From Anisus vortex (taxonomy: Eukaryota > Mollusca > Gastropoda > Planorbidae), in contig CASBPS010000116.1 in the NCBI GenBank assembly GCA_949126835.1, positions 62,001 to 126,000 on the forward strand: 64,000 nucleotides of DNA. The letters are read 5' to 3'. Shown here in pieces: positions 32,901 through 44,689 of the stretch. Position 1 is the first letter of the stretch; each line of letters starts with the position of its first letter. The notes below the pieces were generated by a model. That model saw nothing but the letters and a program-made list of their open reading frames with translations, searched no databases and was not told the origin of the DNA. The position numbers and the translations under genes are program-made.

Positions 32901-33614
32901 TTTAGATTTGTAAAGGCAAGTTAGGAAATGGATAGTCTATATATAATTATTTTTAGATTTGTAAAGGCAAGTTAGGAAATGGATAGTCTATATATAATTA
33001 TTTTTAGATTTGTAAAGGCAAGTTAGGAAATGGATAGTCTATATATAATTATTTTTAGATTTGTAAAGGCAAGTTAGGAAATGGATAGTCTATATATAAT
33101 TATTTTTAGATTTGTAAAGGCAAGTTAGGAAATGGATAGTCTATATATAATTATTTTTGGATTTGTAAAGGCAAGTTAGGAAATGGATAGTCTATATATA
33201 ATTATTTTTAGATTTGTAAAGGCAAGTTAGGAAATGGATAGTCTATATATAATTATTTTTAGATTTGTAAAGGCAAGTTAGGAAATGGATAGTCTATATA
33301 TAATTATTTTTAGATTTGTAAAGGCAAGTTAGGAAATGGATAGTCTATATATAATTATTTTTAGATTTGTAAAGGCAAGTTAGGAAATGGATAGTCTGTA
33401 TATAATTATTTTTAGATTTGTAAAGGCAAGTTAGGAAATGGATAGTCTATATATAATTATTTTTAGATTTGTAAAGGCAAGTTAGGAAATGGATAGTCTA
33501 TATATAATTATTTTTAGATTTGTAAAGGCAAGTTAGGAAATGGATAGTCTATATATAATTATTTTTAGATTTGTAAAGGCAAGTTAGGAAATGGATAGTC
33601 TATATATAATTATT
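32901..33614. repeat. 51-bp tandem array, 14 nearly identical copies
   Basis: Fourteen units of exactly 51 bp containing gtaaaggcaagttaggaaat. Only a couple of single-base differences are visible over 714 bp (near 33158 and 33397). All frames contain stops. Confidence 0.95.
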
Positions 33615-33794
33615 TTTGGAGGAATAACCGCCGCCTCTCAAAGAAATAAGCCCTCAGGAGTAAAATTTAAATGTAACATAAACAGAATCCTGAGCATGCT
33701 ATAGCCTACATAATTGCATGGATTCAGGCGTTATATAAATACTAATTATTATTAAAATCACGTTCTTGTTATCCTAAAAGTATATTACTAAAAT

Positions 33795-34133
33795 AAGTTT
33801 CTCCCCCGCAAAGAACAATGCACTATATTCCAGTTGAGAACAGGACATATAGCACTCAACTCACACCTACATAGAATAAACCCAACTCACCCACCTAACT
33901 GCAGACGTTGCCCCTGCCCACAAGAAACTGTAGACCACTTCCTGCTTGAATGCCCTGAGCTAACCTACCTCAGATACTATCTACCCCCCCCCTCAACCTA
34001 CCTTTACCAACATACTACATAGCAGTATTGAACACTTGAAAAGGACATGTAAAATGTAAATAATATGTTTGTCTGGCATTGACTGCAACAGAGGAAACAG
34101 CTCTCCAGACTGGCTAATAGAAGAAGAAGAAGA
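33795..34133 (+). pseudogene. 5'-truncated LINE end with GAA tail and 13-bp target duplication
   Basis: Encodes QLRTGHIALNSHLHRI, then a C-x2-C ... H-x4-C style segment (CRRCPCPQETVDHFLLECP), the zinc-knuckle-like C-terminus found after the RT or RNase H region in I/Jockey-group LINEs. The frame ends in a TAG at 34020-34022, followed by a short 3' UTR and a (GAA)n tail. atattactaaaat is repeated on both sides (33782-33794, 34134-34146), so this is a complete insertion of a truncated copy. Confidence 0.85.
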
Positions 34134-34526
34134 ATATTACTAAAATGTGTGTTTGTGTTATTTATTACTTGTTTTAGACTAGAGAAACTTTTAGTATTTA
34201 CACATGTTTTATTTACATCTCTAGCAAATTCAGTAGAATCTGTATAAAATCATGTTACGTTATCATCACTGTTTATTAATTAAGTCTTAGTTTTAATATT
34301 TAAATGGTTTAAAATATATTATTTTTTAAAAATCTATTCAGATTCAATACATTCCTTTTAAGTTTGCAAATTTTTTTTTTTATTTTTATGTTGTTTTTTT
34401 TACATTTAATATAATACATTTCATAATACACACCCAGATAATGAATGATTCTTGTTTTTTGTATATTTAAAACTGAAATGAAAATTAAAAATTAAAAATA
34501 AATATTTTTAGAAACACTTTACTTTC

Positions 34527-34735
34527 ATAGGGCACGGTGGCCGTGCGGCTGGCGTACGAAGGTTCCAGGTTCGAATCCTGGTGCAGGCTAGGACTTTTCC
34601 CGCGGCTGTACATAGTGCTGGACACACAATCAACTAGTATGCCGTTGCCACAGAAACTGGTGAACGGTGCTTCATCGGACCTATGGATCAATTCGGTCCG
34701 ACGGGTACTTTACTTTACTTACTTACCGTGTCAGG
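34527..34735 (+). mobile_element. SINE copy, plus strand
   Basis: tRNA-like head with an A-box-like tggccgtgcgg and a B box ggttcgaatcc (34568-34580). An internal deletion removes the middle part. The distal body (cagaaactggtgaacggtgc, atggatcaattcggtccgac) and the tail tactttactttacttactt follow. Head similarity reflects tRNA ancestry; the fold is not a working tRNA. Confidence 0.82.
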
Positions 34736-34739
34736 TAAA

Positions 34740-35375
34740 AATCTTATAAAAATATTAGATGAATATATTCGAACATCAAGTAAAATAATGTTTTAACAAG
34801 TTTTAATGTGTACAGTAGTGCTTGGAAATGCTTTAAGATACTCATGCTTAGTAAACCAAGTTGGAACGAATGAACTTTTTTGGCAAAATTGTACTTTCTT
34901 TTTTGGATTTAGAGTGCATTCAACAAACATAATGAAAACATAATGAATTGTATATATTAAATAAAAAGGACTACATAGACTTAGTTAAAGGTATATATAA
35001 TTGCTTGTTACATACAAAGAGCCAAAATACCTTTCAAGCCACTTAAATATAAATTTAGATGTGTGGAGTCAATTCAAAGTAAAATCAAGGGAGATAATAT
35101 GCCTTTTTTATGTTATAGGGCATTATTAATTTTAATGATTATTTTAGTATACAATTTGCATAAAAGTTAATACAAAAATTCAAAAGCGTATCGCATTACT
35201 CAAATCTTGAAAAAAAAAATAATAATAATGTTTGTACATTGTAAATGAAATTTTCAATCACTTTATCAGCTACTAGAATGTCTTCATTAGTACGCATTAA
35301 CTTCTTTCAATAGTAGATATACATCATATTATAGGCCATTTTTTGAACAGCCTTATTATTAAGGCTTAAACTCTA
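34740..35375 (+). repeat. Dispersed repeat family A, nearly complete copy
   Basis: Contains all blocks in order: tagtaaaccaagttggaacg, catagacttagttaaagg, aatcaagggagataata, atcagctactagaatgt, and a 3' terminal hairpin agccttattattaaggct (35351-35368). Confidence 0.7.
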
Positions 35376-35439
35376 AAATATAAGAATGCAGTGTCTTAAG
35401 AAAATACCTTCCTGACCCAGTTCCACAACACAAACACTA

Positions 35440-35635
35440 ACAGCCCTTCATTAACTCAAGTTTGCTCAACGCCTCCCTTCCCCCTCCCCCTGTCGGAATT
35501 ACGCCGTTAAGAGTCAGATTAAATGTAACATGAAATTTCCACACATAGCTGTGAGTACGTTTTTATTTACAAATCTCAAGAAGAGTTGTGAATCTAAAAA
35601 TATATAGTGCATTAACATTTCCAGTCCTATTTGTT
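35440..35635 (+). repeat. Dispersed repeat family B copy
   Basis: Contains cgccgttaagagtcagatta and gtacgtttttatttacaaat. It is joined at 35636 to a LINE relic. Confidence 0.6.
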
Positions 35636-36245
35636 CAATGATAAATGATAAGTTATCTTGGAATCTTCATATTGATGAAGTAATTAGAAAATCAAACAAA
35701 ACATTATGATTCATAAAAAGGATTTTGTACAAATGTAATAAGAATATAAAACGATCGCACATTTAGTAGACCTATACTAGAATATGAATCATCTGTGTAA
35801 GACCCATTAACTAATTAAACCATAAAAAAAAGTTAGAAAAAATTAAGAAAAGATCTGCAAGGTTCATAACTAGCGAATATTCATAATTAACAAGTGTAAC
35901 ACCAACAGTCAAATCACTAAACCTAGAAACACTAGAGGACAGAAGGGCAAACAGTAAAGTAGTAATAATACATAAGGCTAAAAACTCTAATTAAGAAATT
36001 CAACCGAATAATTCGTTGCAATGCTCAGATAAACATAAGAACAAAACACTTTTCTGATCCCTTATGCGAAAACAAATGCATATAAGTTCTCTTTCTTCCC
36101 GAGTGGCATTCGGGCATTGTATAGGTTGCCTGAACAAACCAGAAAACCAGTAATTTAACATCATTAATAACTTAACCAGTAACTTAACATAAAACATTAA
36201 TAAGTCGGGCACGGATTAGCGTAGGACGCAATAATTTTCTGTATA
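35636..36245 (+). pseudogene. CR1-like LINE C-terminal relic
   Basis: Aligns with 13212-13800 of the intact LINE (gataagttatcttggaa, ataactagcgaatattc, ctagaaacactaga, tttcttcccgagtggcattc) but carries many stops and gaps. It ends with the 3' UTR marker gcgtaggacgcaataat. 5'-truncated. Confidence 0.82.
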
Positions 36246-36329
36246 GAAGGAGATGAAGATTAAAATTATACGATTAAGTGACAAACCAATTTGTATTGGG
36301 TTTCCCACACAATGCTTGTATTTACAAAT

Positions 36330-36480
36330 ACACTGACACTGACGATCAATAATATTCTTTAAAGAGGGAGCGTCTGTAATATATAATAAAAGATAAAGAC
36401 AGCGAGTCAGTTTAAAGTGCTAACGGCCTACTAAGTGATTTTAGGGCAAGTACTTAATAGTTCACTCAATAGTTTAGCTT
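36330..36480 (+). repeat. LINE 3' UTR fragment
   Basis: Contains gagcgtctgtaatatataa and cctactaagtgattttaggg, matching the distal 3' UTR at about 31900-31985. Confidence 0.55.
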
Positions 36481-36503
36481 ATCAACTAATTTATTATTCA
36501 ATA

Positions 36504-36635
36504 CGGTCAGTGAAGTAGCGCTGACTAGTTTCTGTGGCCACTGCATATGTGGGGATGTGTGGCCAGCACAATGCCCAGCCGCCTTCACTTTGCCCCCAAC
36601 TAGTGTCAGGTACCCGTAAGAGCTGGGTAGACTCA
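36504..36635 (-). mobile_element. SINE fragment
   Basis: Distal and middle body (gtttctgtggccactgcat, agcacaatgcccagccgcct, gagctgggtagactcag). It lacks the tRNA-like head and runs directly into a LINE piece at 36636. Confidence 0.7.
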
Positions 36636-37482
36636 GAGGCATGGAATGTGTTTCCTGAACAAAATGGGAAAACAAGTAATTTAACTTTGTATAAAACACT
36701 AATAAAATGGGAAAACAAGTAATTTAACTTTGTATAAAACACTAATAAAATGGGAAAACAAGTAATTTAACTTTGTATAAAACACTAATAAAATGGGAAA
36801 ACAAGTAATTTAACTTTGTATAAAACACTAATAAAATGGGAAAACAAGTAATTTAACTTTGTATAAAACACTAATAAAATGGGAAAACAAGTAATTTAAC
36901 TTTGTATAAAACACTAATAAAATGGGAAAACAAGTAATTTAACTTTGTATAAAACACTAACAAAATGGGAAAAATAGTAATTTAACTTTGTATAAAACAC
37001 TAATAAAATGGGAAAACAAGTAATTTAACTTTGCATAAAACACTAATAAAATGGGAAAACAAGTAATTTAACTTTGTATAAAACACTAACAAAATGGGAA
37101 AACAAGTAATTTAACTTTGTATAAAACACTAATAAAATGGGAAAACAAGTAATTTAACTTTGTATAAAACACTAATAAAATGGGAAAACAAGTAATTTAA
37201 CTTTGTATAAAACACTAATAAAATGGGAAAACAAGTAATTTAACTTTGTATAAAACACTAATAAAATGGGAAAACAAGTAATTTAACTTTGTATAAAACA
37301 CTAATAAAATGGGAAAACAAGTAATTTAACTTTGTATAAAACACTAATAAAATGGGAAAACAAGTAATTTAACTTTGTATAAAACACTAATAAAATGGGA
37401 AAACAAGTAATTTAACTTTGTATAAAACACTAATAAAATGGGAAAACAAGTAATTTAACTTTGCATAAAACACTAATAAAAT
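36636..37482. repeat. 43-bp minisatellite seeded by the last codons of the LINE ORF (about 19 copies)
   Basis: Starts with ggcatggaatgtgtttcctg, matching LINE positions about 13690-13712. Then come about 19 copies (from 36662) of a 43-bp unit containing gggaaaacaagtaatttaac, which corresponds to LINE 13723-13765. After the last unit the LINE sequence resumes with ttgcaag, as at 13765-13771. Copies are nearly identical. Because 43 is not a multiple of three, no frame stays open. Confidence 0.92.
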
Positions 37483-37722
37483 TGCAAGTCGATGGCCGAT
37501 GAGGCAACGTTCACCAGTTTCTGTGGCCATGACAAGCTAGATGATTGTTTGGCCAGTACAATGCCCAGTTATCTTTCTTTAACTCATCTAAATTCAGGTA
37601 CCCAACAGTGCTGGGGAGACTCTAGACCCGGGAACAAATCCTAGCATTTCCCAGGATTCGAAACCAAAGACCTTCGTTACGCCAGCCGAACGCACTGCCC
37701 ATCGGCCGCCGTGCCTTATAAG
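37483..37722 (-). mobile_element. SINE copy
   Basis: Contains gatgaggcaacgttcaccag, the gtgctggggagactctagac region, the B box in reverse (aggattcgaaac) and the head end ccgccgtgcctta. Nearly full length but diverged. Confidence 0.75.
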
Positions 37723-38250
37723 ACTTGGCGTATGGCGCTCAAATGTTTATTGGTTTCCCCTACACAATGCATGTATTTGATTTGTGTATCTGTTGTTATC
37801 ATATTGTGCATCATATTTTTATTTAAACTTTATTCTTAATAGTCTTAATTGCGATACTTAAACTTAACATAACACATCTATATGCACCTTAAATTAAATA
37901 AGACCTGCTTTTTCTTCGTCTTCTTCGTTATCAAGCGTTTTGTTTTGGAGGATTTAGACAAAAAATATTAAACTCGTGATGAACTGCGCAGTGGCTGTCA
38001 GTTGCTCCAGTCCACCATACAGTTTGTCATTGAAGGTATCTCCATGGGAAAATATTAGATAACTTTAATTTATTTTACTATTTCTTGATTTATCTGCGAT
38101 ACATGAATTCAATATAACAATTCTATATACACCGTTAATGTACATGAATATATAACTGTTTATACCTGATTTTGATTCCGTTGTCCGAATAAGGTTCGTG
38201 ATTGTGTGTCTGTTGTTGTAGTAAATAATATATTTATCTTCACCTACTAA
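37723..38250. other. Unassigned sequence
   Basis: AT-rich, no supported feature. A short stretch near 37752-37775 (ggtttcccctacacaatgc) resembles 36298-36315. Confidence 0.3.
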
Positions 38251-38258
38251 TCTAATCT

Positions 38259-38578
38259 AGTCTTAATTGATACAAGTACATGAAACAAGTTTTAATTGAT
38301 ACAAGTGCATGAAACAAGTCTTAATTGATACAAGTACATGAAACTAGTTTTAATTGATACAGGTACATGAAACAAGTCTTAATTGATACAAGTACATGAA
38401 ACACGTTTTTATTGATACAAGCACATGAAACAATTCTTAATTGATACAAGTACATGAAACAAGTCTTAATTGATACAAGGACATGAAACAAGTCTTAATT
38501 GATACAAGTACATGAAACAAGTTTTAATTGATACAAGTACATGAAACAAGTCTTAATTGATACAAGTACATGAAACAA
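38259..38578. repeat. 29-bp minisatellite, locus 2 (11 copies)
   Basis: Eleven copies of the same 29-bp unit as 1527-1735, followed by the same right flank (acataagagacacttatcta). Confidence 0.93.
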
Positions 38579-38589
38579 CTTTTAATTTA

Positions 38590-39100
38590 TACATAAGAGA
38601 CACTTATCTACCGTTTCTCTCTCCTGAACATTAGGTCTACATTATGTAATTCTATTTAGTAAAACTTTGTCTGTTATTAAAAATTAAAACAAAGATCGTG
38701 CGAATAGAGAAGTGCGAGGAAGTGAAGTTATTCTATACAAATATCAAATAGAAATATACAAAATTAGTAACATAACACAAGGCACAAACTTTACAGCAAC
38801 AATTGTTAATATCTCATGTGTGAGTAATTTAATATTTTAATTGTTTTTGTGTATAAAAAAACAACAACAGTAAACTTATTATTTGAGCTTGATTTTTAAG
38901 CCTCATAAAAACGTAAACACAACAATGTGTGGATGTTTCATTTTACATTTAAATTGTTCTCTTAACGGCTTATTCCGGTCAGGTTGGTAAAGGAGTCTGT
39001 GAGCCAATATATGTTATTTCAGTGTAGTTAATCGAAAAGGTTAAAAACTTTCATCCTCTTGGCTCTCTTTTCTTTTCTTACATGTTTTTTTTTTTAAATA
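38590..39100 (+). repeat. Dispersed repeat family D copy
   Basis: Shares gtaattctatttagtaaaac, gttattaaa and ggtacaaac-type blocks with 51905-52186, and aagcctcataaaaacg with 32510-32530. No coding signal. Confidence 0.5.
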
Positions 39101-39182
39101 ACGTTACTGTGCATAGTTACATGTACAATGACAATTATAATAAATAGAATTAAAGTAATTTTTTTCTCTCCTTTTGTGCGCG

Positions 39183-40358
39183 ATGGCAACTGTGTCATTT
39201 GCGGTGGGGAAAAAAAGACCTGCAGGGTGGATTATTGCATGCACCTGGCACCCTTGGTCTTCATTTAAGTGGCCCTGAGGCCAGAAGAGTCTCTTTGGCC
39301 ACGCTGATGGCCACTCTAAAGTTAGGTGGCCAGTCGGTTTTGGCCATATACCGCTTCGAAAATCCACAGTTGTGGTATTTAAAAACAACCCAAGAAGAAT
39401 ATGATAGACTATTGAAAAACTAATTTGGGTCATACCAAACCTTTACCATATTACTTCTTTCTTTGGAGACGAGAAGGTGAAGGTCACCTTTCATTGGCTA
39501 TCTGCCTATATAACCGTAAATAAGGTTACAGAGATGTTCCAGGGACTGTCTGAGCCGGGAACAACTACTCAAGTTCAGAAACTTTCAGGAGCGGCAATCA
39601 AGTGGGGTGGTCTCATAACTCTCAAAAAAGGAGTGGAGGTGCCCCACTACCTTAACCTGACATCCGAGGGAGACCCTCGTACGTATAAAGTTCACAGTGC
39701 CCGGACGTAGACAAAATTGCTACAAATGTGTGCTGAACAACGCACTGGCCCAATCAGTGTACGAAAACCATGAGATCGTATGCGGCGGAGGCAATAGCGG
39801 CCACGGTCTCATCTAAACCGGCACCAGTTTCGACGCCACCACTGGCAGCGGCTAAGGGTGCGCCAGGTAATACCATCGTAGATGATGATGGTTTTACCCT
39901 GGTTACTGCCAAAGGTAAGAAAAATACTAGCCTTCCCTTTCTCCTATCGGAAACGGGTATTGTATCCGAATCTCCATCTTAGAATAATCACGTGGGAAGT
40001 CCTAGGATTCCCCCTAATGGAGTGAGTCAAAGAACAACCCCTTCATCGGGTACTCCTTCACCCCATTTATCCCCCATTTCAACACCCGCTAAATCACCAA
40101 ACAAAATACCTCCCCTTATGTCGGTGTGGGAGGTACCTCAGGCCAACAAAGGGCAATATGAGGAGAGCGACGAAATCTCTTCCCAGTTCTTCCTCAAAAC
40201 GCTCTGCCGAGTCAAGCAGGAAAAAACTGTTCCACTTCTCCCCAATAAGCTCACTGACCAGTGAAACTTATATCAATGATCAGCCAGAGGAGATGGATTT
40301 GATAAAATCGCCACTTCCTCTGGTTATAGACGAAGACGATAAAGACGAGAAATATTAG
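39183..40358 (+). pseudogene. Tx1/L1-like LINE ORF1 relic
   Basis: Broken frames upstream of a Tx1-like ORF2. Blocks include LHLSGPEARRVSLATLMATL (about 39260-39320), a KVTFHWLSAYITVNKV segment, LITLKKGVEVPHYLNLTS (about 39610-39670), a possible zinc-knuckle start QNCYKCV (about 39712-39735), and a proline/serine-rich region (39992-40260). At least two stops or frameshifts. Role by position: the RNA-binding first protein of the LINE. The assignment rests mainly on position before ORF2. Confidence 0.6.
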
Positions 40359-40388
40359 GTTTATAATCAAAAAATCTATAAATGAAGA

Positions 40389-43300
40389 ATGGCGGACATA
40401 ACAATAGTCACGTTAAACATACATAGCCTTAGGAACAAACATAAATACTTAGTTCATTTTGCAAGGAAACACAAACCCGATTTCATCTTCTTGCAAGAAA
40501 CCAATATAAGCAAACAATTTATTGCAAACAGATACATAACATAAATGGGTTTCAGAGATAGCATTTTTAGTTTAGGTACATTCGCGATAGTAACAGCCAT
40601 AATACAAACGTCAGATAAATACAAAGTCACACACAAGCATACAGATAACCAGGGTAGACTCACTATAATTAGAATAGAAAACAGTAAAAATAAATATACA
40701 CTAGTTAACATGTACGCTCCTACACAAAACACAGAAAAACCTGCCTTCTTCGATAATTTAAATGACATTTTAAACACAACATATCAACACGATAAACCTA
40801 TAATAGGTGGATACTTTAATTATACACATGACGAACTTGACAGAGTGAACACAATTAACAAAAACAAACAAAGTAGTCACTGGTTAGAGAATACATTTAA
40901 AACAATTACACTAGTCGACGCTTACAGGAAAATATACCAAATGGACAGGACACGACTTTTCCCCATAATGTTCTCCCAGCTAAGTCACGGCTCGATAGAT
41001 TATATATACCGGATGGGGATACAGTTGCCAGAGTGTCTCATATGGGGGAAACCTTGGAGTATTCGGACCATAAAGCGGTGCTAGTGTTGGTGACCACAGC
41101 AGTTTGGAGCCGACAAAGGCATACCGGGTCGCCTCAATGGAAATTTAATAACTCACTCTTAAAGATTGAGTTTTACACAAAAACAATTCAAACTCTCATT
41201 GAAAACGCAATAGACATCAGTACCGCAGACCAACAGACGGACATGGGAGAGACGTGTACAGTACTTACGCATAGCATTAAACACTTAACACAAATAATAT
41301 CCAAACACATTAATACGCAGCTAAGAGAGACGGAACACTTAAAACAGCAATTAAATACACTTCCAGAAGATACTTTAGACTTTAGAGGCACATACAATCA
41401 AAGCACAATTAACAGAAATACAAGAGCATAAGTACTTGGGCGCCCAAACAAGATGTAGGACACGAGGTATGTTAGAAGGCCCAAACAAGGTTTTTCTCAC
41501 ACTAGAACAAAACACACAAAGAAGACGCATTATCACAGATACAAAACTCTATAGGAACACTACATACAGAAAAGGTAGCAATGGCAAACACTTTTAAAGA
41601 ACATTTTAAACACATCTATTATAAGGAACACACAGACGACAGAGAACAAAACGATATACTGACATACTGTAAACACCTACCAGACGAAGATAAACACTTT
41701 TAGAAACACCCATTACAGTAAAGGACATTAAATTGACAAACTGAAATCGGACAAATCCCCCGGACGAGACGGTTTGACATGAGAATTCTACAAATTTGTT
41801 TCACCCCAGTTAGTTCCCTTACTATCACTCGTGTATACACATGCACACACTAAGGCATAGGTTCACAACGGGGGCGTTATCGCCCCCCGGGGGGCGGTGA
41901 CATTCCCGGGGGGGGGGGATTGGGGCGCGGTGAAGGGCAAGTGGGCGGTATAAACGTACTTGATATAATTTTAACACCTCAGCTATTTGAATCGATTCGT
42001 TTTTGTTTGAAATATGATGTTAACGCAAGTGCTGCTAAATACCTGATGTCCCCCAACAGTGGGTACAGTAGGTATACATAATACTATAAACTAATAAGAA
42101 ATAGGATTATGTTTCTAGTTTGGCTCTTAGCCTTTAATATTTTGATCTCAGTTTTTAACCGAGATGTCCTTTAATATGTTTCAATATATTATAAGTCTTT
42201 CGAACTATCGTAAAGCGGTATAGATACGTAGTAATCATACAAACTGGGTAGTTATTGTTGTGTTTTAAAATATACATATAGGCTAAATTTATTAGTCATT
42301 TAATAGTTATACATTTTTCAAATATTTTTACAGTTTAATTATTTTAAAGTTATAAATGGAAGCCATTTAAAAAAAGAAAACAGAAACATTAGAAATATTA
42401 GCTCAAATGAAACGGGTTAATTATCTCCCTTTAATTAATAAATGTTTCAACATTTCATTCAATAGTGATGCCGAACAAGTTCTGTTTTGTAATGTAACAA
42501 ATATTACTGATTATTATTATTTCTTTATTAAGATTCAAAATTATGGTATTCATAACAAGATTTAATAATTAGAGAATTAAAATAATGTACGTTAAACAGT
42601 TGTAAATAAACATTTCCTGCATTAATTATTTTGTCCATTTGAGGAGTTTATATTTTAAACATTTATAATTACAGAAATTACATAATATAGTGATATTAAT
42701 ATTAAATAAGTCTCTTCTTATATTTGTGAATTAATAAAACAAATAAATTGGTTTTAGAATTAATTGTATTTATGTTTAATTAAAGAAGATGAGCATAAAA
42801 ACTCGTTGAGCGGTCAAGTGTAGATAACATCTTTGTATCATATAGCTTAAAACAGCTTTGATGTGCGATACGATCTGTTCACAGGTGTAAGTTAAACCAA
42901 AAGCTGAAAGTAAATGATCGAATGCTAAGCAGTTGAGAATAGCCGATGACGATATAATTTTTTATTGTTTGCGAATTTTATAATTTTCTTGTTATGGCTT
43001 TGACTATTGCTTTATTGTTTTTATGTACTTTGTGGCAAAATAAATATTGTTCATTGACGAGGGCTACAAGCGATGGCTACTGCACTCAGTGGTGTGTTGG
43101 TTAGCAAGCGATGACTGTTTAAATATAATGTGTGAGACTTGGATTCGGTGCTCGAGTTTTTGAAAAGCAAATGCCATTCTTTTGGCAACAATTTTATATT
43201 GCGTTAAGTTGATTTTATGCTAGTACCATTCGGTAAGTGGGCGCTAAAATTAAATTGAGGGAAGGGGGCGGTGAGCGGGAAAAAAATTAAAAGGGGGCGG

Positions 43301-44660
43301 TGAGCCGAAAAAGGTTGACAACCTATGCACTAAGGGAACCCTTCCACAGATGTTCAGTGAAGCATATATCACCGTCCTGGAGAAAAAACCTGACGACAGA
43401 ATATCTGTGGGGGGCTACCGACCCATTTCATGATTAAATACAGGCTATAAAATTCTCACAAAGTTACTGGTACACAAACTTCAACCACACCTGCACACAC
43501 TTTTACACGAAAATCAATTCTGCGGCATACCAGGAAGAAACATAGAAACTCTCAATCACACTATTAGGGACATTATCATATACACACACATCAAAAACAC
43601 GCTAGCAGCCCTGTTATCGATAGATCAAGAGAAAGCCTTTGATAGAGTGGACAAAGCTATCTATTCGAAGTGCTGCGGCAAAACAACGCGGGCAGTCAGG
43701 TCGAAGGGTGGGTCAGGCTGCTCTACGCTTTACCATATAGCAGAATCCTTGTAAACCATACACTGACCTCACCCTTCCCAATTGAAAGATTAGTCAGACA
43801 GGGCTGTCCGCTCTCATCGCTTCTGTATGCCCAGTGTCTAGAACCGCTCATTGAAAAAGTAAGAGCTGATGCTGGAACAACGGGCATGTCAATGCCTGGA
43901 GGACAGTTGTTGAAGGTACAGGCATATGCCGATGATACCACGTTTACATTATCATCAGAAAAAGACATTATAAACATTCTGAAACATTTTCAAAGTTTCA
44001 ATGCCGCATCTGGAGGGAAAATTAACATTAAAAAATCGAAAATAATGGGCCTTGTTGCCTGGAAACGAATAAAACATTTTCCGCCCAATCTTCAAAATAA
44101 CACAAAAATAAAAAATACAGGCATATTTTGGCACAACAATCCACACACTTACAATACAGAACAGTACAATGGATTATTAGAAACCACAGATAAAATAATT
44201 AACATGTACACACAAATCTCACACACAATTTTTGGGCGTTCCGCAATCGTTAACACTCTCATCATACCTAAAATCATATACATAGCTTCAGTTACAGAAC
44301 CTCCACCACATTTCATAACAAACATGAATAAAAAAATTAGATCCTTCTTTATTTAAATCTACCATTCGCTCCATCCATCATAACACACTGATACAAAATA
44401 AAAGGGATGACGGGATAGGTTTACAAGTTATAAAAACAAAGAAACAAGCATTAAGATTAAAATATGTAGGCCAAATTGTACGTGCACCTGATAAATTGCC
44501 ATTAGCTATGTACTTTTATGGACTAAAGCTTAATAAACTTATTCCAATTCAAAACAATACCCCTAATTATTTTGGCAACTTTTCCTCTTCATTTTACAAG
44601 TCAATTGTACACATTTTACATAACAATGAACATTTGATACATAGCAAAACATAAAACATT
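40389..44660 (+). pseudogene. Tx1/L1-like LINE ORF2 relic, split by a hAT-like element
   Basis: APE endonuclease: VTLNIHSLRNK, FIFLQETN (about 40410-40500), an in-frame stop at 40542-40544, NMYAPTQ (about 40708), IIGGYFNYTHDELDR (the usual GDFN reads GYFN), and after a frameshift SDHKAV (about 41060). Reverse transcriptase: PGRDGLT (about 41760), interruption at 41856-43327, then LSIDQEKAFDRVD (about 43614-43655), QGCPLSSLLYAQCLEPL (about 43800) and YADD at 43925-43936. A C-terminal region is readable to about 44655. Motif style (DQEKAFDRVD, YADD) fits the Tx1/L1 clade. Stops, frameshifts and the insertion make it inactive. Confidence 0.85.
41856..43327. mobile_element. Non-autonomous hAT-like element inside the Tx1-like LINE
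   Basis: A perfect 8-bp repeat cactaagg flanks it (41848-41855, 43328-43335). Ends are inverted (cataggttcacaac and gttgacaacctatg). G-rich subterminal blocks (ggggcggtgac at the left, ggggcggtgagc at the right) are shared. The 1472-bp interior has no long frame. Left-end fragments of the same family occur at about 6416-6500 and 26335-26420. Confidence 0.85.
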
Positions 44661-44689
44661 GACATATCTCTCATTACAGTCTGTGCAAT

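Noticed and set aside
34527..34600. tRNA gene
   Set aside because: A- and B-box-like sequences are present, but the acceptor stem does not close and the sequence continues into a SINE body that recurs elsewhere.
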